A DNA stretch of 64,000 bases from Spirometra erinaceieuropaei (taxonomy: Eukaryota; Platyhelminthes; Cestoda; Diphyllobothriidea; Diphyllobothriidae): assembly GCA_902702965.1 (NCBI GenBank), contig CACRXP010000987.1, positions 126,460 through 190,459 of the forward strand, in the 5' to 3' direction. A program made the translations under genes and the position numbers. The notes below the pieces were generated by a model. The model did no database searches. It was not told where the DNA came from and saw nothing but the letters and a program-made list of their open reading frames with translations. Of this stretch, positions 9,280 through 17,390 are shown in pieces (the stretch's first letter is position 1; the number at the start of each line of letters is the position of its first letter).

Positions 9280-9650
9280 CTACAAACCCCATTGTTATGC
9301 GGAAAAGGTAAGAATAGGTTGCTAGTTCCGATTACATCAATATGCATCTACTGCTTCACTTACTCTTGTGGAGCAGGTCGCAGGAGTCAACGCCTATCTA
9401 AAAGAATACCAGAACACCTTCCGGGAATGGCAGGGAAAAGGCGAAACTATGAGCATAAATAGTGCCATTCCTGCACATGATGCTGATTCAGGACATCGTT
9501 TGGATCCCAGCGAGGCTTTTCGCCTGATTTATAAGGTCTCATCGAGCTACCCGAAGCTACTGGGCCAGCGTCTGTGAGTAGAAGCGGCCGCAATTAGGTT
9601 ACGAAGGACGATCCCGTGCAAGTAAAAGAAGCACGCCTAGGTTCCGCACC
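9280..9650 (+). pseudogene. Second-lineage GIY-YIG fragment
   Basis: Readable landmarks: VNAYLKEYQNTF (eroded form of the RVKEYLPAWL helix at 57150), INSAIPAHDADSGHRLD, EAFRLIYKVSSSYPKLLGQRL (9488-9577), then worn sequence to about 9650. The same lineage occurs at 33750-34110 (minus), 43080-43300 (minus) and 57040-57470 (plus). The parent element of this endonuclease type is not visible here; by family knowledge it is most likely also Penelope-like. Confidence 0.62.
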
Positions 9651-9799
9651 TGCCGTAGTCAAAAGTCGACTAACCATGCAAGTCTCCGCATCCTCTCGCT
9701 CTCGTCCTGCCCCTGTCATTGGCCGAAGTTTGAATTCGATATGTTGAAGATACCGCCGCCACCATGAAGCGAAAAACAATCATAAAATCCTATAATGTT

Positions 9800-10110
9800 C
9801 TAAATTTCCTTTGTCCCGACATCAAGTTCCTAATCTATGTGGACAGCAACGACTAAATGCCGTTCCTGATTATTCTCTTTCATAGAAACACAATGGGCAC
9901 CTAAAAACGACGATGCATGGGAAGGCCACGAATACGCGTCAAATTCCGAGTTGCCACAGTAAGCACCCCTTATGCCACAAACTTAACTGCGTACAAAAGC
10001 TCTACAGAAGGGCAGAAACACGCTGTTGCAAACTGGACAGCAAAAGGCCACCAATCCAGGCCAACCGGAAGTTCAGTGACAGAACAGACGAAGATCTGGT
10101 GAGTGCCTCC
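9800..10110 (+). pseudogene. PLE reverse transcriptase remnant
   Basis: Nucleotide-level match to the end of the RT at 2936-3120: MPFL for LPFI, FHRN for VHRK, then HLKTT-like and CATAGAAA/AGGAAGG landmarks, followed by CACCCCTTATGCCACAAAC (cf. CCCTCGTTATCCCACAAAC). Several stops and frame changes; not functional. Confidence 0.5.
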
Positions 10111-10861
10111 ATGCATAGACGACATCGCTGAGGCAGTCTTCGGTCCCCTAATATCGCCGGAAACTGACATCATCCACCGGCCAGGGTCAATAATTCAGCA
10201 TCTGGTCATGAGACCTGGAACACCTCTACCATGAGGTGAGAAGACAAACGCCGTATACGAAGCCAACTGCAATGGAGAAATTGACAATTGACTACAGACC
10301 AGCTGTTGGGGAATACGTGGTGACAGCAAGGAGAATGAACCCATTGCCTCTGGTGGCGCAACCCTGCACAGACCCTGGACATCCAAATACAGGCAAGGTC
10401 ATGTTGGATAGACACGCCGCCTCACCAGTAACCCGGATCCGACGAAGGTGCAGGCGCCATCACACACTAATCCGACAGACGTGAAAGCAGGCAGTCATAG
10501 GTGCGTAAACGAGTTTGCCAGCCTAAGACGTTAGCTGACGTCAGTACTCATACTGGTGACGGCTGCCAACGTCCGAACGCCGGACCCCAGTAGAGGCATG
10601 TAGATAAGGAACATTTCTGTCCGCCGTGGTCCCTGTGCGCATGCGGGCGATGGCCACCGAAATCAAAACTGCGTCCCTTTGCTCCTTGTTGCTCTGACAG
10701 CATAGATAAATCCGTTTTGCCACGACCATTGCCGCCTGTAAATACCGTGACACGTGGACCCCGACGATGAAAAATCGTCTGCCCTTGGAACGTCAGAATA
10801 ACACAATTATGGTTCCCGAGATCGCATTTTCTTCTCTGTACTTTTCGGAAACGCACATATA

Positions 10862-10960
10862 TATGCTGAATGGTATTACCGACAAAGACAAGAGAGACTG
10901 GAATGGCTATTTTTGGCTGATTAGCCGTCATCAACAGTCATACCCACAGCCATACCGACA
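10862..10960 (-). mobile_element. SINE body, minus strand, hammerhead remnant
   Basis: The minus strand reads GACTG, TTGATGA, CGGCTAATCAGCCA, AAAA, TAGCCATT, CCAGTC (10896-10939). Stem I (GACTG/CAGTC) and stem II are intact, but both core boxes have a substitution. It lacks the tRNA head, abuts the PLE 3' AT tract (CACATATATATGC), and faces a second, plus-strand SINE. Confidence 0.6.
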
Positions 10961-11140
10961 GGACAACGGGCCCCTGGGACAGTGGTTCGAGGCATTAGAC
11001 TTCTGACTAACAGGTCGCGAGTCCGAGCCTCGGATGTTTCACACTTCAAAATTGGGTACGACAGAGAAGACGATGGCAAATAAGCTAGAAGTGGCCATTC
11101 CAGTTTCCCCTGTCTTTGTCGGTAATACCATTCTGCCTAT
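10952..11140 (+). mobile_element. SINE, plus strand, with tRNA-like head
   Basis: Begins CCGACAGGACAACGGGCCC, continues through a tRNA-like head with B-box-like GGTCGCGAGTCCGAG (about 11013-11027), then body CGATGGCAAATAAGC, GAAGTGGCCATTCCAG and TGTCTTTGTCGGTAATACC. Hammerhead core boxes are worn (GAAG for GAAA). With the preceding block it forms an inverted SINE pair. Confidence 0.62.
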
Positions 11141-11494
11141 ATCATGCGCCGCTGTGCGGTTGCTGGTTAGGCTCGAGAGAGAGTCCGCAAAACACAACGC
11201 AACGAGTGAGTTCCGTAAGAGCGATCTGTGAGCACCCTTCTACCAGTATATATATACATCTATAAATACATGAGCAGCTCGCTAAGAGTGCAACAGGCCA
11301 GACGCAGACAGCTGTTTCACGGTCGTTACCGATCATCAGTACGTCATAGGCCTTATGAAGTGAGGTATATAAGCATGTCAAGTGGGCGTTTGACCCTCAC
11401 TGTTGTGGTTAGGATCTCACTCGATCCCATTCTGTCCGCCTGCCAGCTTGCTACTGGCAACAACGAACGCTGTGCCAGAGGACACATCATCCCA
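11141..11494. other. Intervening sequence with ATATAT tract
   Basis: Contains CAGTATATATATACATC at about 11246-11262. No gene signal. It lies between a SINE and the left block of the next PLE. Confidence 0.35.
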
Positions 11495-11561
11495 AAGACA
11501 CAGGCATCCCTAGAGATATATTTAGGAAGATGCAATTCTTTAGGAAACAGTAAACTTTATT

Positions 11562-11605
11562 GTGCAAATTTTCGAGACTGGTTCCCCAGCTCGTCTTCAG
11601 ACAAC
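11562..11605 (-). ncRNA. Hammerhead-like core in left PLE arm
   Basis: Minus strand: CTGAAGA (plus 11594-11600), spacer C, GAGCTGG, loop GGAA, CCAGTCTC (one bulged base), GAAA (plus 11570-11573). Matches CUGANGA - stem II - GAAA with a long stem II. Mirror partner of 13410-13445. Confidence 0.5.
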
Positions 11606-11639
11606 GGGCGTGCAAAAACAGCAGCACTGTACAGGCAGT

Positions 11640-12602
11640 GAAGAACCGAAACAACTTCTCAACGCTATCTTACCATGAAACGAAAGCACATAAAGCTTTA
11701 AAACAAGACAAAGACATCATCATTCTACCTGTCGACAAAGGAGGTGCCACCATTATTTTGAACAAAACAGACTACACGGAGAAAACGATGTTGCTCTTAA
11801 GAGATGATTCAACATACGGACCTCTAGCTGCCGACCCTACAAAATCGCAAAACTCATACATTGAAAAAACATTGAAATGTCTTACAAGAAGGAAATTAAT
11901 CTCAGGAGTTCTTGCCAAGTCTTTAAAACAGGATAAACCAACGACGCCAAGATATATGGTCTTCTCAAAATTCACAAAACTGATATTCTCCTGCGACCGT
12001 TAGTCTCCCTAATCGGTGCACCAATTACATTTACTTACGAAGAAGTGCGAGAACTCCATTCAGGATTCAAAACAGTTTCTAGACAAATTAGACGGTGTCA
12101 ACAATAAATGTGACGAGATAACGGTGTCATTCGATGTGGTCTCGCTCTTCACTTCGATTCCGCTAGATTTAGCAAAAATCTGCACCGAATAACTCCTTCA
12201 AACATATACTTCTGAGGTGCCTCCAGAGGCTTTACTTCAACTCCATGATCTCTGTCTGGAGACAAATGTTTCCTTCTCAAACCAATGCTACCGGCAATTA
12301 AAAGGTGCTTCCATGGGTTCACCAATATCCGGTTTCCTGGCAGAAGCATTACTGCAGAAATTAGAGAGCATAGCCCTTCCCACAGTAAATCCAAAACTTT
12401 GGCTGCGATACATAGATGGCACTTTATCATCGTCCAGAAAGATCAGTTGAATCAGCTTCATACCATTATTAACTGCATATTTCCAGGAATTACATTTACT
12501 TTGGAAACAGAGCTTGATGGACAACTCCCATTCCTGAATGTCCTTGTACGTCGAAAAACCGATGGATCACTTCAGACATCCCTTTATCGCAAAGAGGCGT
12601 AG
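11640..12602 (+). pseudogene. Penelope-type reverse transcriptase, inactivated
   Basis: N-terminal region DIIILPVDKGGATIILNKTD (about 11707-11770) with KPTTPRYMVFSKFTK; frame change near 12000; then SLIGAPITFTY; motif A, FDVVSLFTSIP (12130-12162); TAA at 12190-12192; motif B, GASMGSPISGFLAEALLQKLE region (about 12307-12366); motif C, YIDGT (12409-12423), where the second aspartate is glycine (codon 12418-12420); then LPFLNVLVRRK in another frame, ending at 12602. The N-part, motif A and motifs B-C share one frame. A GAC-to-GGC change would by itself abolish catalysis. Confidence 0.8.
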
Positions 12603-12779
12603 TCAGAGGTCATTCTAAACTTTGAGAGTAAACACCATGTCATTCACAAACGGAGTACAGTCTACAGCCTTCTGAATGGAGCCAAAAGTCACTGCTCTGA
12701 TGAAACAAGTTATCGAGCAGTACTGACATACCTCTATAAACTGTTCTCCCAAAATGGGTACCCGCATGACTTAATGCGT

Positions 12780-13337
12780 CAATGCATGAGGCACCAGCAA
12801 CTCAAGGTAAAAAGTATTTCCAATGCCACGGCCGATCGGGCACCAGAACCAACCACGTGGCGATGTCTCCCATACGTGAAACATGTATCTGAACTAGTCG
12901 AAAGATAATTGAAATAGTGCAAGATACACGTAGCACACCAGCCGACAACTACCTTACGCACACAGCTTTTACACCCTAACGACAGGGTTGGCTACCTCAA
13001 AAGAAAAGGTGTTGTCTACAAAATCCCCTGTTCTAGTTGTGATGCCGTTTATTGTGGCCAAACTGGGAAATCTATCTCAACCCCTATACATGAGCACCAG
13101 CTAGCGGTAATGAGACGCGACCATCTATCCCAGGTGGCTATGCACACACTGGACACTGAGTATAAATTCGCACGGGAAAACACTCGTATTGTTGGCGCCT
13201 GCCCAATAAGGAAATGCCGCGAATTCCTGGAGACAATGCACTCAAATGAGGCATGCATCAACCGGCATATCGATTTAGATGCCACATACAGAATCGTTAA
13301 GGGCAGATTCAAACTGACGCAACTAATCCCGAGATAA
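12780..13337 (+). pseudogene. PLE GIY-YIG endonuclease
   Basis: Linker RQCMRHQQLK, TTWRCLPYVKHVSELVER followed by stops (about 12906 and 12915), then VAHQPTTTLRTQL and a continuous open stretch to TAA 13335-13337. The core begins at about 13011: VVYKIPCSSCDAVYCGQTGKS, then IHEHQLAVMRRDHLSQVAMH, NTRIVGACPIRK, REFLETMHSNEACINRHIDL. The GIY-YIG domain itself is intact over about 109 codons; only the linker is broken. Confidence 0.8.
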
Positions 13338-13407
13338 TGACCCTAACCAATCATAGAATCCTTTTGCCAGACTCAGTCTAGAAGTTAATTGTTTTTGCAC
13401 ACCCGTT

Positions 13408-13452
13408 GTCTGAAGACGAATTGGGTAACCAGTCGCGAAATTTCACAATAAA
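13408..13452 (+). ncRNA. Hammerhead-like core in right PLE arm
   Basis: CTGAAGA at 13410-13416, spacer C, GAATTGG, loop GTAA, CCAGTCGC, GAAA at 13437-13440, followed by TTTCACAATAAA. The core boxes are perfect; stem II has one bulge and a mismatch relative to the left arm. Stem I and III are not clear by eye. Confidence 0.5.
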
Positions 13453-13515
13453 AAATTTTGCTGTTTCCCAAAGAACTTCACCTTTCTATTTATATTTCTT
13501 GGGAAGCCTGTTTTT

Positions 13516-14475
13516 CGGTCTTAAATTGCTATAAGTTCGTCCATAGACGATTTTTACTGTAAGAGGGGGACACAATAAGTAGAACGGCCTGAAACGTTTT
13601 TAATCTGATCTGGTAAGCAGAACTCGATGTAAAAATGGACTGCAAAGTCTTTAAGGATGACTAGTCCGTTCACAGTGAAAAGTAATGTTCAGTACAATTA
13701 CTAATCACTTAGAAAACACATTCCCCCAGGAAGGTGTTCATTGGTCCACTAACATCTAAACAAGTCGATTTGACGCCCAAACTTCCCACATTTCCGAATC
13801 AGCGTATAATTAAAGATCGAGGTGGTATCCCAAATATTGGGGGTGATAAAAGATTTTTCAGTCCTGATTTGTGTTTTCCTGCAAAACAGTTGAGATGGCC
13901 ATCAGCTCTACCAGATTATCCAATGCCATATCAGGCGACCAAGAATGGTTACAGTTAGGGCTAAGATTAGGATTAGGTTGGGCGAGACAAATGCGAGTAG
14001 CCTGGGATTATGAGTCAATATTGTTGACGTACTTGTATCCTTTCAGTAGGCGTGCTTTTATTAGGTTACATACTTACAACTGCCGATTGGGTTAAGGAAG
14101 GGCGGTTATGCTGTAAAGTCCTTCGTGCTCTTGCTCCAACTATGTTTGGCCTACTTGGCGTACAGGCTCCGTCAGGATGACTTTCTCCTTCCCGTTAACC
14201 GCCCCGAGAACGAGACGCTGTAAGACTGTCTATATAGGCTCATTGCATTGCACCCCCTCCCACACGGAAATCTTCAGTAAAAGGCGAAATACTTAACCTT
14301 TACGGATAACGATTCAACACGCTTTTCATTATGCCTTTTATCTGCAAGTTGCTTCATTGGTAGTAACAGGCTGCTACCCCCACTCCCCCTAACATCTATC
14401 GCCTTTACGAAACAGCCGCGTTGTGTCTGACCGATAGGGGTAGTGTCCCACATCGCGTTCCATGCGTCTACAGAG
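13516..14475. other. No gene; short telomere-like run
   Basis: Contains GTTAGGGCTAAGATTAGGATTAGG at about 13946-13970 in interrupted form, a few loose TTAGGG-type units. Otherwise no recognisable feature. Confidence 0.35.
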
Positions 14476-15180
14476 CCCAAACCCACCGCTCTGATGAAAC
14501 AAGCTATCAAGCAGAAATGAAACACCGCTAAAATGGCTACCCGCATGACTTTATACGTCAGTGCATGAGGCACCAGCAACTCAAGGGAAAAGGTATTTCC
14601 AATGATACGGTCGCTCAGGCACCAAATCAACCACATGGCGAACTCTCCCACACGTCAAGAATGTATCTGAACTAGTCGAAAGACAATTGAAGAAGTACCA
14701 GATACACGTAGCACACCAGCCGACAACTACCTTACGCAAACAGCTTGTACATCTTAGGGACTGGGTTGGCTACCTCGAAAGAAAAGTTGTTGTCTACAAA
14801 ATCCCATGTTCTATTTGTGATGACGTCTATTGTGGCCAAACTGGGAAATCTGTCTCAACCTGTATACATGAATATCAGTTAGCGGTGAGGAGACGCGACC
14901 ATATATCCGAGGTGGTAATGCACACACACTAGACACTGGGTATAAATTTGCATGGGAAAACACTCGCATTGTTGTCGCCTGCCCACTTAGGTAAGGTCGT
15001 GAATTCGTGTAGGCAATGCACTCAGATGAGTCATGCATCATCTGGCATATGGATTTAGATGCCACATACAAAATCGTTAAGGACAGACTCAAACTGGCTC
15101 AACCAAGCCCGATTAGATAAATAATTTATACAATAAAGTTTAGTGTTTCCCAAAGAATTCCATCTTCCTATATATATAGA
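14476..15180 (+). mobile_element. PLE 3' fragment, second lineage
   Basis: Starts inside the linker (TCTGATGAAACAAGC at about 14493, cf. 12696) and runs to GATTAGATAAATAATTTATACAATAAAGTTT at about 15110-15143 and CTATATATATAG at about 15168. The hammerhead-like block present in sister copies is deleted between about 15118 and 15130. An opposing SINE follows. Confidence 0.7.
14640..15112 (+). pseudogene. PLE GIY-YIG endonuclease, frameshifted
   Basis: LPHVKNVSELVERQLKK, VAHQPTTTLRKQLV, VVYKIPCSICDDVYCGQTGKS, IHEYQLAVRRRDHISEVV up to TAG at 14930-14932; the rest (NTRIVVACP-, DLDATYKIVK-type sequence) is readable only after frame changes. Closest to 12780-13337. Confidence 0.75.
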
Positions 15181-15184
15181 CATC

Positions 15185-15290
15185 TTTTGGTTTATTAGTC
15201 GTTATTAACCGGCCATGTTAAGCCACAGGTTTTGCGGCCTCTTAGGTTCGATCCCGCGACCTGAGCCACGGCTCGCTGCTCTTTCGATTG
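15185..15290 (-). mobile_element. SINE remnant, minus strand
   Basis: Minus strand has a tRNA-like head with B-box-like GGGATCGAACC (about 15246-15260) and a body reduced to GGCCGGTTAATAACGACTAA, the front of the hammerhead. It adjoins the ATATATAT end of the PLE. Confidence 0.55.
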
Positions 15291-15294
15291 CGAT

Positions 15295-15410
15295 CGGGCA
15301 TATGCAATGATGTGGCCGGCTGATGACGGATAGTAAGCCGGAAATTGCCACCACAGTCTCCCTTTGCTTTGTTGGTAATGTCATCCTGTATATAATTCTA
15401 GCACTTTGAG
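15295..15410 (+). mobile_element. SINE body with hammerhead, plus strand
   Basis: GGCCGG, CTGATGA, CGG...CCG stem, GAAA, TTGCCACC, ACAGTC at 15313-15358, then TCTCCCTTTGCTTTGTTGGTAAT. Both core boxes are perfect, and here the pair next to the core in stem II is C-G, supporting the ancestral stem. Stem III and part of stem I have decayed. Forms an inverted pair with 15185-15290. Confidence 0.6.
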
Positions 15411-15569
15411 GCTGCTGGCAAACTCGTGACTGAGCCCCAAGGCACAACGGCACGAGTGTGTCCCGTTACGCGATTGGTGAGCGCACCTTATCAGATATGA
15501 ATGTGTATCTATACGCGTGTATGTTTGTATATACATGCGTTTAAAAATAGACACTTTAAGAAATTCAAT

Positions 15570-15662
15570 AAGGAAGTGGTGAAACTTTTTGGGAAAGGTA
15601 ACTTACACTGCGCAAATTTTGAAGGCTGGTCTCCTAGCTCACCGCCGTTACAAAAACAAGTA
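15570..15662 (-). repeat. Isolated PLE terminal block, inverted
   Basis: On the minus strand TTGTTTTTGTAACGGCGG...GAGACCAGCC...AAAATTTGCGCAG...CCCAAAAAGTTTCACC parallels 13391-13490 (right pLTR of the second PLE lineage). No coding part. Confidence 0.5.
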
Positions 15663-15904
15663 ATTAATTAATTCAGCGTGTCTAACAAAGGACTTTACGA
15701 TTGTTCGATGTCTACGCTAATACTCACAAATTGCATCTCGTCATCCCTTCCGGATTTGTTCTATTCGTTCGAATTCGTCCTTGAGGATTTTGTAGATCAA
15801 ATAAACTTACACAAGGATGAAAAGCGTTTAGCAAGAGTTTTGCGAGGTTTCCCATATAACGCTCCAAAAGTCAGTTGAAAATATATGTCTTTGGTATTTA
15901 AGGG

Positions 15905-15910
15905 TTTATT
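15905..15910 (-). promoter_or_regulatory. Candidate polyadenylation signal
   Basis: Minus-strand AATAAA about 300 nt past the stop codon of the Ly-6-type gene. Positional evidence only. Confidence 0.35.
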
Positions 15911-16110
15911 CACATTCGTCCCCACGTTGCCCCTGCGACCTATTCGGTGTGCTGTCCACGTTGGTGTTGGAGAATGGCTGAGTCGGGAGAGTGTGTTTGA
16001 CATAAACGCGCCATACCTTCCGGCTAATGACGAATACTACTTCTTTCGGGTATTTTGAATGTAAATATGGAATTTCGAAGAAAACCGCCGAACGTCGCAG
16101 AAATTTTAAG

Positions 16111-16156
16111 AATATGTTGAAAGAGCTGCAAGAAATATGTTGAAAGAGCTGCAAGA
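16111..16156. repeat. Perfect 23-bp tandem duplication
   Basis: Two adjacent identical copies of a 23-bp unit (AATATGTTGAAAGAGC and seven more bases). It lies in the presumed 3' untranslated region of the Ly-6-type gene. Confidence 0.8.
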
Positions 16157-16210
16157 AATAACTAATTCGGTGTAAGAATTTATGTACAGAACGACTGTTC
16201 AACAGGATAA

Positions 16211-16598
16211 TCATACAAAAAGATGGTTCAACAGGTTAACTATGAGACAAGAGAGGAGTAATCCAAAGAAGACGTCTAACCGAGCTCCATCCAGCTGAAA
16301 GATGAAAAATCGGAAGCTCAGTACCATCCGCACCCCAACGGAAGCATTTGCCATGCACGATTTATACCAATCCTACTTACAAATTGAAAGTAGACATGCA
16401 ATGTGAACAAATGTCTTACCGTTACATAGTAATTGCACAGTTCGCCTTGGCAGCATTCGACGCAGCGCCAATCCATATACCATTCACGCATGCAGTCCTT
16501 GGCGGCTATTTCCTTCGCCTGTTGGCAGATGGCAGCCGTTGTACATGACTTCCACAGAAAATGCGCTCTATCCCCGTGCGGAGTCCAATACGGGGGCA
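16211..16598 (-). CDS. Ly-6/uPAR-type three-finger protein, last two coding exons
   Basis: Two exons on the minus strand fit together. Exon 16420-16598 (179 bp) follows a pyrimidine-rich acceptor ending TTTTCGGCAG and ends at donor GTAAGA. Intron 16295-16419 is 125 bp, with acceptor CATCTTTCAG. The final exon 16211-16294 (84 bp) ends in TGA. The junction is phase 0; the first exon begins with two bases of a split codon, so an upstream exon is missing from this call. The first exon encodes seven cysteines ending WRCVECCQGELCNYY, the CC-x4-CN signature closing a Ly-6/uPAR domain. The last exon encodes a hydrophobic tail (VFFGLLLSCLIVNLL) before the stop, as expected for a GPI-anchor signal. By family such proteins sit on the outer cell surface. 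The N-terminal half and signal peptide were not found; ligand and role are unknown. Confidence 0.7.
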
Positions 16599-16599
16599 C

Positions 16600-17039
16600 T
16601 GCCGAAAAGACAAGAGTAATGGGCCACGTTTACGGTAAGGCAAAAAACAAACTAAGAGGATGATGACTTACTTGTTTATTTACAAATCTAAGATAAACGA
16701 CGAGCAATAAATGATAGGAACTCTCAACACTGCGGCACCGCATTGGTTCCTGTGGAAAAAAATGTCTGTCCAATTTCCAGGGAACACATCACATTTACGC
16801 TGCCATCCCATGTAGACACACAAGATATAAACGAAACAAACAAATCAGAATTCTATCAGACAGAAATTGCATATGATGCAAAATCGAAATTCATAGTTGG
16901 TCATCGTTTATGCCACTTATATAAGTAGGCCGGTGGTCTGCCAGTGTGCGAGATAATACTCGACCTTCTGTGGCCCCTAGAATAAGTTCTACATAAGATC
17001 CATCGTGGCTAGACAGGAGTCCGACAGGCGTTTTTATGG
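16600..17039. other. Presumed intron/upstream sequence of the Ly-6-type gene
   Basis: Upstream of the minus-strand exon. A donor-like AACAA|GTAAGT exists at about 16674 (minus), but the frame behind it does not supply the required one-base phase, so no exon is called. Confidence 0.3.
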
Positions 17040-17390
17040 ATGAACACCCATAACAAATGCCAAAATTGGGGATGTCACAGTACGCCCTGGTTAAACCCCA
17101 CATCGCGCCCAGTAGGATCCGTGTTGCCACCCTATTCTTCCTGTTGTGCAGAATTCTGGTCAGTGTACGCTGCAGACCAAGGAATGTGGTGGAGCGCGCT
17201 TAGGCGCGGGTTTCCGCCGCGCCAACCACCTGAGTCCTTGCCCCTGTCTCCGATCTTCTTAATTCCCGACCTAGGTGGGGAGGAGAGAGTGCGGTAGGTG
17301 CTTTGGGAGTTTACTATAACTATAAAACCAACTCGTTTACACATGGTGGACATCGTCGGAGACGACAGTCGAACTGTCATTCTAAGCAAG
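17040..17390 (+). repeat. Diverged copy of 0.8-kb dispersed repeat
   Basis: GACCAAGGAATGTGGTGGAGCG, CACCTGAGTCCTTGCC, CTCCGATCTTCTT, GGGGAGGAGAGAGTGCGGTAGG and ACATGGTGGACATCGTCGG follow in the same order as in the near-identical copies at 26752-27519 and 30536-31331. Plus orientation is defined by the 30.5-kb copy. No coding function is evident. Confidence 0.6.

Larger units (their letters stand above)
8848..10860 (+). mobile_element. Decayed PLE of the 1.6-kb family, with a nested fragment
   Basis: The left inverted block (about 8848-9090) and right block (about 10430-10790) share AACCCGGATCCGACGAAGG in opposite orientations, and TACCGCGCC...GGCGATG-type sequence matching the PLE at 1.6-4.1 kb. 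Between them are RT C-terminal remnants (about 9800-10110) and a worn endonuclease stretch (CATGAGACCTGGAACACC at about 10207, cf. 3366). A GIY-YIG fragment of another lineage (9280-9650) sits inside, probably a nested insertion. The right block carries CCGACGA at 10761-10767, the remains of the hammerhead-like core. Confidence 0.6.
11495..13515 (+). mobile_element. Nearly full-length PLE, second lineage, inverted pLTRs
   Basis: A left inverted block (about 11495-11625) and right block (about 13385-13515) share GTTTTTGCAC...CCGTTGTCTGAAGACGA and GTTTCC-AAAGAA sequences in opposite orientation. Between them RT (about 11640-12602) and GIY-YIG (about 12780-13337) follow in standard order. Both genes carry stops, frame changes and a lost catalytic aspartate. 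Both arms keep a hammerhead-like core. This copy shows the complete layout of the second lineage. Confidence 0.8.

Noticed and set aside
13946..13970. Telomeric repeat
   Set aside because: Only a few interrupted TTAGG(G)-like units; probably chance or a very old fragment.
16111..16156. CRISPR-like repeat
   Set aside because: A two-copy direct tandem duplication with no spacer in a eukaryotic 3' region.
16891..17130. Minus-strand frame with CYGC that could be the missing first Ly-6 exon
   Set aside because: The segment lies in or next to the dispersed repeat at 17.0 kb, has no suitable donor with the needed one-base phase, and lacks the other expected cysteines.
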